Source: Desulfobulbaceae bacterium (GTDB lineage: Bacteria > Desulfobacterota > Desulfobulbia > Desulfobulbales > Desulfobulbaceae). Taken from it: DNA of 51,107 bases. Location: the NCBI GenBank assembly GCA_015489765.1, contig WFZC01000046.1, positions 1-51,107 of the forward strand, read 5' to 3'. The notes beneath the pieces are model-generated. The model ran no database searches. It had not been told where the DNA came from and was given only the letters and a program-made list of their open reading frames with translations. Position numbers and translations under genes: made by a program. Positions 1-10,191 of this stretch are shown here, piece after piece (the stretch's first letter is position 1; the number at the start of each line of letters is the position of its first letter).

Positions 1-15
1 CAATATGGACTGAAC

Positions 16-1737
16 GTGAATTCCACCAACAAAAAGGTCAGTGCCGGAAAACCGTTCATCAGGCTTACTCCGATGCACAACAACACCGATCAGCTGCGGC
101 GGCACATCCTCTGGCTGCTGCTGATCCGTATCATATTCTTCACCCTGCTGATCGGCATCACGGTTGTTTTGGGCTCCCTCGGCACCCAGGTTATCCTGCC
201 TTCTGATACCCATATTCTGGCCTTTCTCGCCATTCTCTTTATATTTTCCATCGGTTCTTCGGCAACTCTGCAGAAACAGGGGCTGAACCTGCGACAATTC
301 GGATTGATTCAACTCCTTGGAGACACATTTTTTGCCGCCATTCTTGTGTACGGCACAGGCTGCAGCCAGTCCATTTTTACGCCGGTATTTATCCTGCCTG
401 TCATTGCCGGCGGACTGATCATGTACCGAAAAGGCGGACTCATCTCTGCCGCTGCTGCCACGCTTTTGTACGGGATTGTTCTTTTTTTGGAGTACAGGGG
501 AATTGTTCCGGCCTATATGACAGCGACAGCCCTGGATACATCTGATTCGCTACTCAGGATGACCAATCTTTTTGCCATTTACGGGGTTACCTTTTTTATC
601 ATTGCTCTTCTCAGCGGATCTTTTGCCGCCAGACTCCAAACAACGGAAGAGGCCCTTTCCAGGACATCGGTTGAATTTGACCGGTTATCAATTCTGTACA
701 AACAGATATTTGATGATATTGCCACCGGTATTATCACCGTTGATGAACAGGGCAGAATCACCTCATACAATGCAGCCGCGGGACGTATAACCGGCTTTTC
801 CCCTGACGAGGCTGTAGGCCGTGTTTTGTCGGACCTGTTCCCGACTCTGACGTTGAAGAAAAACTCAATTCGTCAGGTCGTTGACCTGAAAAAGAAAGAT
901 GGAACCGTGATTCGGGCCGGTTATTCGTTTTCACCGCTCAACTTTCCTTCTGTTCCTACCTCTGAAGAGAAGGAGCCGGACACTTGCAAGGTAATCACCC
1001 TCCAGGACATCAGCGAGGTTGAAAAGATGGAAAAACGGGTCCGTAAGGCTGAAAAAATGGCTGCAATAGGGGAACTCAGCGCCTCCATAGCCCATGACTT
1101 CAGAAATCCGCTTGCCGCCATCTCCGGGTCAGCCCAGCTCCTGGTTATGGAAAATAAAGGCCGGGACGATGCCGACAGTTCTCTTAGCGAGATAATCTTT
1201 CGGGAATCCAAACGGATGGCAAAGACAATTAACGAGTTTCTCCAATTTGCCCGTCCGGCCCCAATGCATGCGGAATGGTTTGCCATGCGGAGAGTTGCCA
1301 ATGAATCCATTGCCGCTGCCTGTGATGGTAAAGAGGCGCAGGGATGCGATGGCATCAATATAGAAATTGCGCAACATCTTGATGCATTCGGCGATCGGCA
1401 GCAACTGCAGACCGTGCTTATGCATCTTGTGGAGAATGCTCTTATTTTTTCCAGAGAGGAAAACAGCTCTGTCACAATTAGGGCTGGTGAACAGGAAAGG
1501 GGTGGGAAAAATGTTCTCTGTCTGGAGGTAATTGATCAGGGGAACGGTATCGAGCCTGACATTCTGGAAAACATTTTTGAGCCCTTTTACTCAACCAGGG
1601 AAAACGGTACTGGTCTCGGGCTGGCAATCGTTCGTCAGATCGTGGAAATGCATAATGGCAACATTGAAGTGGAAACAGCGCCTGGCAAGGGATGCACCAT
1701 GCGGATCATCCTGCCGCTGCCCTCATACGAGGGCTGA
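16..1737 (+). CDS. Membrane-bound PAS sensor histidine kinase (PilS/NtrB-like)
   Basis: A sensor kinase of 573 residues that would autophosphorylate and pass phosphate to a response regulator, which is not in the window. Residues 30-205 hold about six hydrophobic segments. A PAS domain follows at about 225-335, then HisKA with the H-box around His360 (context SIAHDFRNPLAAI), and an HATPase_c domain with an N-box (LVENAL), a DQGNGI G1 box and a GTGLGLAI G2 box. The TM-PAS-HisKA-HATPase order and NtrB-like H-box resemble the PilS/NtrB class, so a sigma-54 regulator partner is likely; this is an inference. The given start is GTG at 16. An ATG at 73 is an alternative just before the first membrane segment, and neither has a strong ribosome binding site. 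It converges on murA with a gap of about 43 bp. Confidence 0.88.
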   Translation: MNSTNKKVSAGKPFIRLTPMHNNTDQLRRHILWLLLIRIIFFTLLIGITVVLGSLGTQVILPSDTHILAFLAILFIFSIGSSATLQKQGLNLRQFGLIQLLGDTFFAAILVYGTGCSQSIFTPVFILPVIAGGLIMYRKGGLISAAAATLLYGIVLFLEYRGIVPAYMTATALDTSDSLLRMTNLFAIYGVTFFIIALLSGSFAARLQTTEEALSRTSVEFDRLSILYKQIFDDIATGIITVDEQGRITSYNAAAGRITGFSPDEAVGRVLSDLFPTLTLKKNSIRQVVDLKKKDGTVIRAGYSFSPLNFPSVPTSEEKEPDTCKVITLQDISEVEKMEKRVRKAEKMAAIGELSASIAHDFRNPLAAISGSAQLLVMENKGRDDADSSLSEIIFRESKRMAKTINEFLQFARPAPMHAEWFAMRRVANESIAAACDGKEAQGCDGINIEIAQHLDAFGDRQQLQTVLMHLVENALIFSREENSSVTIRAGEQERGGKNVLCLEVIDQGNGIEPDILENIFEPFYSTRENGTGLGLAIVRQIVEMHNGNIEVETAPGKGCTMRIILPLPSYEG

Positions 1738-1780
1738 AAAGGAAAAACCACGACAACAGGACCCTGACGCCGGTGATACC

Positions 1781-3064
1781 TTACGAAGTTCCCCTGTAAA
1801 CAGTTGCCCCCAGGGCCTGCAGTTTATCGATCATATTTTCATACCCCCGTTCAAGATGATAAATCCTTGAAATTTCCGTTGTCCCCCGGGCGGACAGGCC
1901 GGCGATAACAAGGGAAGCAGAGGCACGCAGATCCGTGGCCATGACCGGCGCTCCGCACAGACCGGCCGGATCGATACCGCGGACAATCGCACTGGCGCCG
2001 TCAATGGTGATATCAGCCCCCAATCGTTGTAATTCGGCAACATGCATGAACCGGTTTTCAAAAATCGTCTCGTGAATGATGGAGGTGCCGTCCGCCTGAA
2101 TCATCAAGGCCATGAACTGTGCCTGCAGGTCGGTGGGAAAACCAGGGTAAACAAGGGTTTTCACATCAACACTGCGCAGACGGCAACGGTTGGCCGCCAT
2201 TTGCTCGGCACAGGAAACGGTTAACTTGCCTTCCTCCTCTTCAATATTCACCCCGGCTGCCCGGAGTTTTTCCGTTAACGCCGGCAGGTGGGCGGGTTCG
2301 CATTGGGTGATCTCCACCCTGCCGCCAGTGGCAGCCACAGCAATAAGATAGGTGCCGGTCTCGATGCGGTCGGGAATGATGGTCGTGGTTGCCGGTTTAA
2401 GTGACCGCACTCCGCGGACCGTTAACCTGTCCGTGTCCCGTCCTTCAATATCAGCGCCCATGGCAACGAGCATATCGATCAGGTTGCCGACCTCGGGTTC
2501 ACGGGCCGCATTTTTTATTATGGTCGTCCCCTTTGCCATCACCGATGCCATCAACAGGTTCTCGGTGCCGGTCACCGTGGGTATATCAAAATAGACCGTT
2601 GCCCCGGTCATGGAGGTCTCGCATCGGGCCTCAACGTAGCCGCAGGCCAGGGTGGTTGTGACGCCGAGGCAGGAAAAACCACGCAGGTGATAGTTGATCG
2701 GCCTGGCGCCAATGGCACAGCCTCCGGGCAGCGAAACCCTGGCATAGCCGGCCCTGGTCAACAGCGGTCCCAGGACCAGTACCGAGGCCCGCATTGTCTT
2801 CACCAGATCATACGGCGCCTCGGCCCCGGACAAGGCGCTGGTATCGACGTGGATGGTCCGTCCTTCTCTCCGGTGCGTTGCCCCAAGTGTTTCCAGGACC
2901 TTCAACATTGTTCTGGTATCACGCAGGTCCGGGACGTTATGAATGGTGTGAGTGCCACCAACAAGAAGGGTGGCGGCCAGAATGGGCAGGGCTGCGTTTT
3001 TGGCGCCGCTTATTGCCACGGTCCCGTGCAGGGGTTTACCCCCTTCGATGATTATCGTATCCAT
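1781..3064 (-). CDS. murA: UDP-N-acetylglucosamine 1-carboxyvinyltransferase
   Basis: Catalyses the first committed step of peptidoglycan synthesis, transferring enolpyruvate from PEP to UDP-GlcNAc in the cytoplasm. The 427-residue length is typical. The N-terminal [13 protein letters not shown] motif and the active-site loop [11 protein letters not shown], with the catalytic Cys that fosfomycin alkylates, are intact. It is the last gene of a minus-strand run rho-rpmE-prfA-prmC-murA and starts 23 bp after the prmC stop. No clear Shine-Dalgarno precedes the ATG, so translation may be coupled to prmC. The match to the family is unambiguous. Confidence 0.97.
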   Translation of the reverse strand: MDTIIIEGGKPLHGTVAISGAKNAALPILAATLLVGGTHTIHNVPDLRDTRTMLKVLETLGATHRREGRTIHVDTSALSGAEAPYDLVKTMRASVLVLGPLLTRAGYARVSLPGGCAIGARPINYHLRGFSCLGVTTTLACGYVEARCETSMTGATVYFDIPTVTGTENLLMASVMAKGTTIIKNAAREPEVGNLIDMLVAMGADIEGRDTDRLTVRGVRSLKPATTTIIPDRIETGTYLIAVAATGGRVEITQCEPAHLPALTEKLRAAGVNIEEEEGKLTVSCAEQMAANRCRLRSVDVKTLVYPGFPTDLQAQFMALMIQADGTSIIHETIFENRFMHVAELQRLGADITIDGASAIVRGIDPAGLCGAPVMATDLRASASLVIAGLSARGTTEISRIYHLERGYENMIDKLQALGATVYRGTS

Positions 3065-3087
3065 TGCTGTTTGTTGATTTTTCTCTA

Positions 3088-4005
3088 TTATTCTTTTCTG
3101 CCACAGGCAAACCGGGACCGGCCGCTGTAATCAGGTTTGACAATGACATCCCGGTAGCCGGCATGTTGAAGCATGGCGGTAATGGCCTGCCCCTGGCCGG
3201 CACCGATCTCAAGAACCAGCCAACCGCCCGGATGGAGAAAGGTCAAACTCTCAGGAATAAGCCTGCGGTAACAGTCCAAACCGTCATCCCCCCCGAAAAG
3301 CGCCTGCTCCGGTTCAAAGCGAACCACCTCATCCGCCAGTTCCCCCTTTTCGCTTTTAGCAACATAGGGTGGATTGGCAACAATACAATCGAATTTACGT
3401 AAGCGGGAAAGGGCTGCAAACAGATCTGAACAGACCAGCGCCACCTGGCTATCAAGCCGGTGTCTGCGTATATTGGCAGCTGCCACGGCCAGGGCCGCGG
3501 GGGAAATATCCACGCCAACAACATGACAGCCAAGTTCTCCGGCAAGGACATCGGCTATTACACCGGATCCAACCCCCATATCAAGTAACTGTAATGTTTC
3601 CGGGCACGGAAACCGACCCTTTAACAAGCCAATGGCCTGTTCCAGGACAAACTCGGTTTCATGGCGGGGGATCAGGACATCGGGTGTCAGGTGAAATGTT
3701 CTGGACCAGAATTCGACCTGGCCGACGATATATTGCAGGGGTTCACCCCGCATCCGCCGGTCAACCATGGCTGAGAACCGTTGCGCCTCTCGGGCCTCTA
3801 TCTTGTTATCCAGGGACAGGAACAGAGCTGCCCTGTTGATCTCCAGAACGGCCCCCAGAAGGTATTGGGCCTCAAAATCAGGCCGGGAAACGTCAGCCTG
3901 TTCAAGATGGCGTGCGGCCCGGGCAAGCGCTCTGCCAATGGTCCATTCCTCTGTGGAAGCTGTTATGTTGCCGGGGCTGGACACGTTGGTCAGCAGGGAA
4001 CACAT
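3088..4005 (-). CDS. prmC: Peptide chain release factor N5-glutamine methyltransferase
   Basis: Methylates the glutamine of the GGQ motif in release factors RF1 and RF2, which raises termination efficiency. The 305-residue protein has an N-terminal helical substrate-recognition domain (about 1-90) and a Rossmann methyltransferase domain with the SAM-binding stretch [12 protein letters not shown] and the diagnostic NPPY motif (VANPPYVAK) that binds the glutamine. It lies 51 bp downstream of prfA, its substrate gene, which is the classic arrangement. The ATG at 4005 has no evident Shine-Dalgarno, so the exact start is less certain than the identity. Confidence 0.95.
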   Translation of the reverse strand: MCSLLTNVSSPGNITASTEEWTIGRALARAARHLEQADVSRPDFEAQYLLGAVLEINRAALFLSLDNKIEAREAQRFSAMVDRRMRGEPLQYIVGQVEFWSRTFHLTPDVLIPRHETEFVLEQAIGLLKGRFPCPETLQLLDMGVGSGVIADVLAGELGCHVVGVDISPAALAVAAANIRRHRLDSQVALVCSDLFAALSRLRKFDCIVANPPYVAKSEKGELADEVVRFEPEQALFGGDDGLDCYRRLIPESLTFLHPGGWLVLEIGAGQGQAITAMLQHAGYRDVIVKPDYSGRSRFACGRKE

Positions 4006-4056
4006 TTTGTCCAGGGAGAGTTTGGAGAAAACCGGCCAACAACTGACAGCCGGTAC

Positions 4057-5130
4057 TTACTCCTGCATGAGGTTGAGGGCCTGGGTCTGGTAATGGGTAA
4101 TCAAAGGCAAAATAACATCATCGAGATTTCCGGCCAGAACCTGTTCCAGTTTATACAGTGTCAGATTAATACGGTGATCGGTCAGTCTTCCCTGGGGGAA
4201 ATTATAGGTGCGGATCCGCTCACTCCGGTCTCCGCTTCCCACCTGATTCTTCCTGTCTTCGGAAATTTTGTCGTGCTGTTCCTGTTGGATCTTGTCAAGT
4301 AATCGGGCCCGTAAAACCTGCAAGGCCTTGGCCTTGTTTTTATGCTGGGATTTTTCATCCTGACAGGTCACAACCAGTCCTGTTGGCAAATGGGTGACCC
4401 GGACAGCGGAATCAGTGGTGTTCACTGACTGACCGCCCGGCCCGGAAGAACGATAGACATCAAATTTCAGCTCGCTCGGCTCAATGTGCAGGTCGACCTC
4501 CTCTGCTTCGGGAATAATGGCAACGGTCACCGCCGAGGTGTGGATACGGCCCTGGGTCTCGGTTTCCGGTACCCGTTGAACACGATGCACACCAGCTTCA
4601 TATTTCAAACGGGAGTATACCTGATCACCCTTGATCAGGGCTATAATCTCCTTGAATCCCCCGATACCGATGGGATTTGAACTCATGATATCTATCTTCC
4701 AGCCCTGGCTCTCGGCATAGCGGCTGTACATGCGAAAGAGGTCAGCAACAAACAGGGCGGCTTCATCGCCCCCTGTTCCGGCCCTAATCTCAAGGAGAAT
4801 ATTCTTCTCGTCGTTGGGGTCCCGTGGCAGGAGAAGGACCCTGATTTTATCCTCGATCTCTTTTTTCTTCTGCTGCAACTCCTCGGTTTCACTTCGTGCC
4901 AGCTCGGCAAACTCGGGATCCTCAGCTTCATTTTGCAGAATTTCAGCGTTCTCCTCAAGGTCCCGGCAGACGGTTAAATACCGGGAATACAACTCATCAA
5001 GCATGGCCACATGTGAATGCTCACGGACCAGTTTCTGATACTGCTGCTGATTAGCAACCACCTCCGGATCAGCCAGTTGCATCTCAAGGGTTTCCCGTTT
5101 CTCGCTGATATCTTCAAGGTTTTTAAACAT
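4057..5130 (-). CDS. prfA: Peptide chain release factor 1
   Basis: Recognises UAA and UAG in the ribosomal A site and triggers peptidyl-tRNA hydrolysis. The 357 residues are standard length. The catalytic GGQ lies in [17 protein letters not shown], and the codon-reading PxT tripeptide lies in THLPTGLVV, which identifies RF1 rather than RF2. UGA is used as selenocysteine in three genes of this window; RF1 does not read UGA and so does not compete there. The gene sits between rpmE and prmC on the minus strand and is separated from rpmE by a strong terminator, so it probably has its own promoter or depends on readthrough. Confidence 0.97.
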   Translation of the reverse strand: MFKNLEDISEKRETLEMQLADPEVVANQQQYQKLVREHSHVAMLDELYSRYLTVCRDLEENAEILQNEAEDPEFAELARSETEELQQKKKEIEDKIRVLLLPRDPNDEKNILLEIRAGTGGDEAALFVADLFRMYSRYAESQGWKIDIMSSNPIGIGGFKEIIALIKGDQVYSRLKYEAGVHRVQRVPETETQGRIHTSAVTVAIIPEAEEVDLHIEPSELKFDVYRSSGPGGQSVNTTDSAVRVTHLPTGLVVTCQDEKSQHKNKAKALQVLRARLLDKIQQEQHDKISEDRKNQVGSGDRSERIRTYNFPQGRLTDHRINLTLYKLEQVLAGNLDDVILPLITHYQTQALNLMQE

Positions 5131-5293
5131 GAACTATCCGGGGTTCCAAAGGTAATAACGATGAACAATCAGAACAAACAACGTGTCATCGCAGGATACG
5201 GATACACATTTTCCGTTCGGAAAAAGGTGATAAAGATGGAGAGCCCATCTACACAACGACGGCAAGAAATACAACAGACCGATACAACAAAAT

Positions 5294-5327
5294 AAAAAAC
5301 CACATGGCAGCAGCTGGCGCCATGTGG
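5294..5327 (-). terminator. Rho-independent terminator downstream of rpmE
   Basis: Read on the minus strand, a perfect 9-bp stem (CCACATGGC / GCCATGTGG, arms 5319-5327 and 5300-5308) with a 10-nt loop is followed by six T residues at 5299-5294. It begins 17 bp after the rpmE stop codon and separates rho-rpmE from prfA-prmC-murA. Confidence 0.85.
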
Positions 5328-5343
5328 TGAGAATAAAAAAAAC

Positions 5344-5574
5344 CTATTTATTTTTCTGCTGGTTTTTCTGCTTGTTAAACTTTGCGTATTTCTTTTTAAA
5401 CTTCTCGATCCGGCCGGCGGTATCAATCAGCTTTTGTTTTCCGGTGAAAAAAGGATGACAGGCGGAACAGATTTCAACCTCCATTTTTTCGTTCACCGAG
5501 CCAAGCTCAACAGTATTACCACATGCGCAAACCGCAGTAATTTTATGATATTCTGGATGGATATCCGACTTCAT
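5344..5574 (-). CDS. rpmE: 50S ribosomal protein L31 (zinc-binding form)
   Basis: Ribosomal large-subunit protein of the central protuberance/subunit bridge region, 76 residues. The zinc-binding Cys set is present (CACG and CSACHPF), so this is the C+ form, along with the family motif [10 protein letters not shown] place the start at ATG 5574 rather than the upstream 5604, because GGAGG sits 7 nt before it and the protein then begins [10 protein letters not shown], as in other L31 proteins. Its C-terminus is Lys/Gln/Asn-rich. It follows rho and is followed by a strong terminator. Confidence 0.95.
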   Translation of the reverse strand: MKSDIHPEYHKITAVCACGNTVELGSVNEKMEVEICSACHPFFTGKQKLIDTAGRIEKFKKKYAKFNKQKNQQKNK

Positions 5575-5687
5575 ATATCGACCTCCGTCAATTGATGTAT
5601 TCAATGAGCTAAAAAATAAAATCTTTTTATATACTAAAAATTCCTTATTTTTTAAAGGAAAAATCTTTTTGATTAGGAAAAAACAGC

Positions 5688-6935
5688 CTACTGGTTCATA
5701 GAGGCAAAAAATTCCGCATTGGTTTTTGTCTGCCGCATGCGATCAAGCAGAAACTCCATGGCATCGGCCGGATTCATCGAGGAAAGAATTTTCCTGAGAA
5801 TCCATACCTTGTTCATCTCATCCTCGGTCAGGAGCAGGTCTTCCTTACGGGTACCTGATTTTTGCAGATCAATGGCCGGATAAATGCGGCGATTGGCCAT
5901 TTTTCTATCGAGAACAATTTCCATATTACCGGTACCCTTGAATTCCTCAAAGATGACCTCATCCATGCGGCTGCCGGTATCAATGAGGGCCGTGGCCAGA
6001 ATAGTCAGGCTGCCTCCCTCCTCAACATTGCGGGCAGCGCCGAAAAAACGTTTGGGCCGATGCAGGGCATTGGCCTCGACTCCGCCGGAGAGAATCTTGC
6101 CGGATGCCGGAGTTACCGTATTATAGGCACGGGCAAGGCGGGTAATGGAATCAAGAAGAATAACAACATCATTTTTGTGTTCAACCAGACGCCGGGCCTT
6201 TTCAATGACCATTTCAGCCACCTGGATATGCCGTTGCGGCGGTTCATCAAAGGTGGAACTGACGACTTCGGCATCCACATTGCGCTTCATGTCGGTGACC
6301 TCTTCGGGTCGTTCGTCAATCAATAGAACAATGAGTTTGATTTCCTTGTGATTATGGACAATGGAGTTGGCAATTTTCTGCATGAGAACAGTTTTTCCCG
6401 TTCTCGGCGGTGCAACGATGAGCCCCCGCTGTCCCTTGCCCAGGGGAGCGGCTATATCAAGGACCCGCATGGAGTAGTTATCCGGTTCAACCTCCAGGTT
6501 TATTTTCTCCTCGGGATACAAAGGGGTAAGGTTGACAAACGCAGTCTTGTTTTTGGCCGCAGCCGGGGGCTCAAAATTGATCGAATCCACTTTGAGCAGG
6601 GCAAAATAGCGTTCATTATCCTTGGGAGCCCGCACCTCTCCTTCAATCGTATCACCTGTACGGAGGTTCAACCTGCGAATCTGGGACGGAGAGACATAAA
6701 TGTCATCGGGTCCCGGCAGGTAGTTGTAATCCGGAGCCCGTAAAAACCCGAATCCATCCTGAAGAACTTCGAGTACTCCGCTTCCTCTCAGCTTCCCATC
6801 TTCCTTGGCCTGGGCCTTTAAAATAGCAAAGATGAGCTCCTGCTTGCGCATGGTGCTGTAGCCCTCGATTTTTAACGAGGCGGCAAGAGCAACCAGTTCC
6901 TTGATTTTTTTGTGTTTCAATTCAGTTGGATTCAT
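5688..6935 (-). CDS. rho: Transcription termination factor Rho
   Basis: Hexameric RNA-dependent ATPase that terminates transcription. The 415 residues have the N-terminal Rho_N helical domain, the cold-shock-like RNA-binding domain ([20 protein letters not shown]), and the RecA-type ATPase core with Walker A ([13 protein letters not shown]), Walker B ([15 protein letters not shown]), and Q- and R-loop motifs. GGAGG lies about 12-15 nt before the ATG. The upstream region of about 700 bp has no convincing gene but does have a good sigma70-like promoter, so rho may carry a long leader suited to autogenous control, as known for rho in other bacteria. Confidence 0.97.
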   Translation of the reverse strand: MNPTELKHKKIKELVALAASLKIEGYSTMRKQELIFAILKAQAKEDGKLRGSGVLEVLQDGFGFLRAPDYNYLPGPDDIYVSPSQIRRLNLRTGDTIEGEVRAPKDNERYFALLKVDSINFEPPAAAKNKTAFVNLTPLYPEEKINLEVEPDNYSMRVLDIAAPLGKGQRGLIVAPPRTGKTVLMQKIANSIVHNHKEIKLIVLLIDERPEEVTDMKRNVDAEVVSSTFDEPPQRHIQVAEMVIEKARRLVEHKNDVVILLDSITRLARAYNTVTPASGKILSGGVEANALHRPKRFFGAARNVEEGGSLTILATALIDTGSRMDEVIFEEFKGTGNMEIVLDRKMANRRIYPAIDLQKSGTRKEDLLLTEDEMNKVWILRKILSSMNPADAMEFLLDRMRQTKTNAEFFASMNQ

Positions 6936-7645
6936 TGACCAGGTCTTCCTCCGATAAGGTCACTTGGGGTATTACGGCACTGTTGCCAATGCCTGACAAT
7001 TCTAAAAATGGCCTGACATCTGCAACTTCAACAGGTCCCGGACAGGCTACAATAATTGAATAAAATGGGACTTTTTTTACCGCTGGCAATGTCGGTCCAT
7101 ATGTTCCAATCAAGGACACCTGAGGCAACAGAAAAAAATCCGTTTTTCCCTATGATGATTCCTGGTTGTCACACGACACATCAACGGTACAAACAGTTAT
7201 TTTCACCAGTAAAGAACCGACAAAAAACAGTAACCGGCCGAATACTGACAAAAAAATGAAATTTCAGTTCATTGAAACAAATACGGCAAGAACATGACGC
7301 AAGACCCTGGCATCGAATCAATAACCGGTGGTCGCACGGAAAACTGATTGTTCTTGAAAAACAGAACAGCTACCGGCTGCAAAATTATTTTAATCAATAT
7401 CTTTATTGAATATTTCCGGCGGAAAATGCCTTGAAACTATAATAGTTGAGAATAGTAAAATGAATTTTTGCGATGTGCGTCTGTCCGTTGAAAAGATCAG
7501 CGAATAAGTCCTCCAAGCCGCAGGTGTTCTGCAACTCCCTCCATACTGGTTAAATATTTGCTTAACCCTTGCATGTCAAGCGTTTTCTACAACACAAAAC
7601 AGGTTTTTCAAAAAATTCCCAAAAAGGAGCTGCACCTGTGCCAGT
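6936..7645. other. Intergenic region upstream of rho (about 710 bp)
   Basis: No credible protein gene. On the minus strand it has a sigma70-like promoter (7551-7579), a 15-codon ORF starting where transcription should start, and an AT-rich stretch down to rho. A 68-codon TTG-initiated frame (6922-7128, minus) overlaps the rho start but has no family features. A long rho leader or a small RNA from the promoter are the two readings I can offer. Confidence 0.5.
7551..7579 (-). promoter_or_regulatory. Sigma70-like promoter, probably for the rho leader
   Basis: On the minus strand a perfect -35 TTGACA (7579-7574) and a -10 TATTTA (7556-7551) are separated by exactly 17 nt. It lies 66 bp beyond the coaE stop and points at rho, which starts about 600 nt downstream. 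The expected start site falls on or next to an ATG at 7544 that opens a 15-codon ORF (7544-7497), so any product of that ORF would be leaderless. Confidence 0.5.
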
Positions 7646-8251
7646 TTATCCTTTTTTTCCGGCCAACATTTTTGCATAGTGCCGTCCAAGATGCATTACC
7701 TGCATACAGGTATGAAACCAGGATGCACTGTTATCAATACAATGATCGGCGCCTTTGATCTTACAGCGCAAGGGCCACTGAATGGACATGGCCTGTTCGG
7801 CATCCCTGATGCTTACCTTGTCCCTATGGACAATCCGGTTGCATCTGATTTCCTGTGACGCGTATACAACAACAATACGATCGACATCCTGTTCCCATCC
7901 GGCTTCAAAAAGTAAGGGTATTTCCACCAGAACAGGATATTTTTTTGCCCTCAGGTATTGCCGGTGCATTTGCGCCCTGGCCAGGGGATGGAGCATGGCA
8001 TCAATCTCATCCCGCAACACCTGATCAGAGAAAAGTTCCGCCCGAAAACGCTGCCGGTCAAGCAGGCCTTCTGCGGTGAAGAAACGGTAATTATGGGATT
8101 CTTTCAAGGCCAGCCATCCTGGTTGTCCCGGTTTCAGAAGTTTCCTGCAGATGGCATCGAGATCAATACGTTCCAGTTGGAAACAACGGGCCCAGTAGGC
8201 GGCTACCCGACTTTTTCCTGAACCTATGCCTCCGGTGATGCCAATCAACAT
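7646..8251 (-). CDS. coaE: Dephospho-CoA kinase
   Basis: Final step of coenzyme A synthesis: ATP-dependent phosphorylation of the 3'-hydroxyl of dephospho-CoA. The 201-residue protein has the P-loop GITGGIGSGKSRVA at its N-terminus, the DLDAICRKLL substrate region, and the LLFEAGWE and RIVVVYAS motifs. The ATG lies 3 nt after the rluD stop codon, which implies translational coupling. The C-terminus carries about 20 extra residues with little family similarity. Confidence 0.95.
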   Translation of the reverse strand: MLIGITGGIGSGKSRVAAYWARCFQLERIDLDAICRKLLKPGQPGWLALKESHNYRFFTAEGLLDRQRFRAELFSDQVLRDEIDAMLHPLARAQMHRQYLRAKKYPVLVEIPLLFEAGWEQDVDRIVVVYASQEIRCNRIVHRDKVSIRDAEQAMSIQWPLRCKIKGADHCIDNSASWFHTCMQVMHLGRHYAKMLAGKKG

Positions 8252-8254
8252 GAT

Positions 8255-9196
8255 CTACGGATACCGTTGTTCAAGTTGGCGCAAAACCTGCCTAATATCT
8301 TCAGGCAATGGGGCGGTAAACTGCATGACCTGTTCACTGACGGGGTGGGGAAAACACAAGGTAGAGGCGTGCAGGAGCTGGCGCTTGACAGGTGGCTCAA
8401 AATTCTCCCTGATCCTGCCACCATAAAGCGGATCACCGGCAACCGGTGCGCCAAGAGAGGCCATATGTACACGTATCTGATGGGTACGTCCGGTTTCAAG
8501 ACCGATCTCGACAAAAGAAAATCCGGGCCAGGATGCCAGGATCTTCCAATGGGTGACAGCATGGCGACCCGACTCGGGGCGGACCGCCATTTTTTTCCGG
8601 TTGACGGGATGGCGGCCAATGGCAGCAGTAAGAGTTCCCCGGGATTTGCCGGGATTCCTCAACAAAACGGCATGATAGGTTTTTGCCACCCGTCTTTGTT
8701 GAAAACTTTTTGATAATGCCTGTAATGCCGTCTCTGTCCTGGCGACGACCATGATTCCGGAAGTATTTTTGTCCAGCCGGTGCACAATGCCGGGTCGTAC
8801 TGCATTGGCGCCCGGTAAAGATTTATATCGATGAAGCAGGCCGTTGACCAGGGTGCCGTCACGATTACCATCGCCGGGATGGACCACCAATCCGGCCGGT
8901 TTGTCGATCACCAGGAGATCATCATCTTCGAAAAGAATGTCGAATTTTATGGGCTGAGCCTCAAGACCGGTTGGTTCAGGCGTTGGAAATCGCAGGACAA
9001 TTTCGTCCTTTTCACGGAGGCGATACCCTGCTTTGACTGGAGAATTGTTCAGCAGAACACTACCGGTACGAATAAGTCGGCCAAGGGCTGAGCGGGAATA
9101 CTCGGGAAAATGGCGAACAAGATAGTGGTCCAGCCGCTGGCCGGCCGAACCGGCTGTCACGATAAATAATTCGGGCAATGGCAGTTGATCACTCAC
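8255..9196 (-). CDS. rluD: RluA-family 23S rRNA pseudouridine synthase (RluD-like)
   Basis: Converts uridines to pseudouridine in 23S rRNA, most likely in the helix 69 region. The 313 residues have an N-terminal S4 RNA-binding domain (about 12-75, QRLDHYLVRHFPEYSRSALG) and a catalytic domain with the signature HRLDKNTSGIMVVA, which contains the catalytic Asp. The ARTETALQALSKSFQ and GRTHQIRVHMA stretches are also typical. The start is GTG at 9196 without a strong ribosome binding site. The gene is directly upstream of coaE. Family assignment is secure; RluD versus another RluA paralogue is judged from the S4 domain and context. Confidence 0.92.
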   Translation of the reverse strand: MSDQLPLPELFIVTAGSAGQRLDHYLVRHFPEYSRSALGRLIRTGSVLLNNSPVKAGYRLREKDEIVLRFPTPEPTGLEAQPIKFDILFEDDDLLVIDKPAGLVVHPGDGNRDGTLVNGLLHRYKSLPGANAVRPGIVHRLDKNTSGIMVVARTETALQALSKSFQQRRVAKTYHAVLLRNPGKSRGTLTAAIGRHPVNRKKMAVRPESGRHAVTHWKILASWPGFSFVEIGLETGRTHQIRVHMASLGAPVAGDPLYGGRIRENFEPPVKRQLLHASTLCFPHPVSEQVMQFTAPLPEDIRQVLRQLEQRYP

Positions 9197-9631
9197 GCAA
9201 AGATGAGTTCAAATGGGATGTGACGTGTATCTTGGATGGAAACAACGATCATCACATATGATGAACTCGTAAAAAGTCCAGACAATGCTTAAAGATGGCT
9301 AAGTAAAAACATAGATATACAGATAAGCGGAGCGAAGCGTAGACTCCGAGGAGTAGTGTTCTATGGCGGGCCCTGACTATACATGTAGTATGTTGAGGGT
9401 CGCCACAGGACACACGACGCAGTAGATCGAAGTTTTTACGACGCCATCACATATAGCCAACAACCATAAATAGAAGCTTCATGCAAGACAGAGACGGTTC
9501 CCTGCCTCTTGGCCATAAACGGCTCAGCCAGCGACCCTTTTTATTGTTGCCATGGCCACAGCCAACCCGTTTCCGTGCTACCGGTTATTATGAAAAAAAA
9601 CAGTAGCCACGCAATAAATTACGTCAGGTAA
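9197..9631. other. Intergenic region between carD and rluD
   Basis: This 435-bp gap is mostly filled by the MITE-like copy at 9259-9449. The remaining 180 bp beside the carD stop hold no gene or RNA that I can recognise. Confidence 0.6.
9259..9449. repeat. MITE-like repeat, copy 1 (191 bp)
   Basis: A 191-bp non-coding sequence closely matched by a second copy at 10192-10383 in the same orientation. The ends are imperfect inverted repeats: the left end reads TGATGAACTCGTAAAAAGTC, and the reverse complement of the right end reads TGATGGCGTCGTAAAAACTTC. An internal hairpin pairs GGCG..CCCT with AGGG..CGCC. There is no transposase, so it would need one in trans. A 4-bp CATA on both sides may be a target duplication. 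It lies between carD and rluD. Confidence 0.8.
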
Positions 9632-10111
9632 TCAGTTGAACAGTTTTTCTATCTGTTCCTCTATTTCCTGTTCTTCAAGATCCTGGGCAAGAGAAAGTTC
9701 TTTGACCAGAAGGCTTTTGGCTGTTTCCATCATTTTTCGCTCCCCGTAGGACAGCTCTTTATCCACCCGAAGGATATAAAGATCACGTAGAACAACGGCA
9801 ACTTCGTAAACCGAACCGGTCTTGATTTTTTCCATATAGTCACGATACCGCCGGTTCCAGGTCTGCGAACTTATTTTGATGTCTCGTTCCTTGAGTATCT
9901 CAATGACCTTGTCAACCTCTTCCCTGGAGATGATTGCCCGAAGCCCGACGTTATCGCTGTTTGTTGTCGGGATCATGATGGTCATGTCATTATCCAGGAT
10001 TTTCATCACATAAAAGGATTGATCAACACCACCAACAGTCTGGGTTTCAATTGCCTGAATGCGACCGACACCGTGCGCCGGATATACGGCCATATCTCCT
10101 GCTGTAAACAC
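9632..10111 (-). CDS. carD: CarD-family transcriptional regulator
   Basis: RNA polymerase-interacting protein that stabilises open promoter complexes in the CarD/CdnL family. Residues 1-60 form the RNAP-interaction (Tudor-like) domain with AVYPAHGVGRIQAIE, and the rest is the helical DNA-binding domain ending in a Glu-rich tail. I choose the GTG at 10111, giving 159 residues that begin at VFTAGDMAVYP, because AGGAGGAAAGA lies immediately before it. An in-frame ATG at 10132 would put that Shine-Dalgarno inside the coding sequence. MITE-like repeats lie 81 bp upstream and about 180 bp downstream, so one copy sits in the likely promoter region. Confidence 0.93.
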   Translation of the reverse strand: MFTAGDMAVYPAHGVGRIQAIETQTVGGVDQSFYVMKILDNDMTIMIPTTNSDNVGLRAIISREEVDKVIEILKERDIKISSQTWNRRYRDYMEKIKTGSVYEVAVVLRDLYILRVDKELSYGERKMMETAKSLLVKELSLAQDLEEQEIEEQIEKLFN

Positions 10112-10191
10112 TCTTTCCTCCTGTTTACACATGTGGGTAAGCGGTTAAATATAATGGATGCAACTTACCGAAAAAAAAACTACCATCATGC

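Noticed and set aside
6922-7128. 68-codon minus-strand ORF overlapping the rho start
   Set aside because: TTG start, no Shine-Dalgarno, no family features, and it overlaps rho in another frame; probably chance.
9300-9450. Tempting tRNA or riboswitch in the 190-bp repeat
   Set aside because: The hairpin is conserved, but there is no tRNA geometry or known riboswitch core; the inverted ends favour a mobile element.
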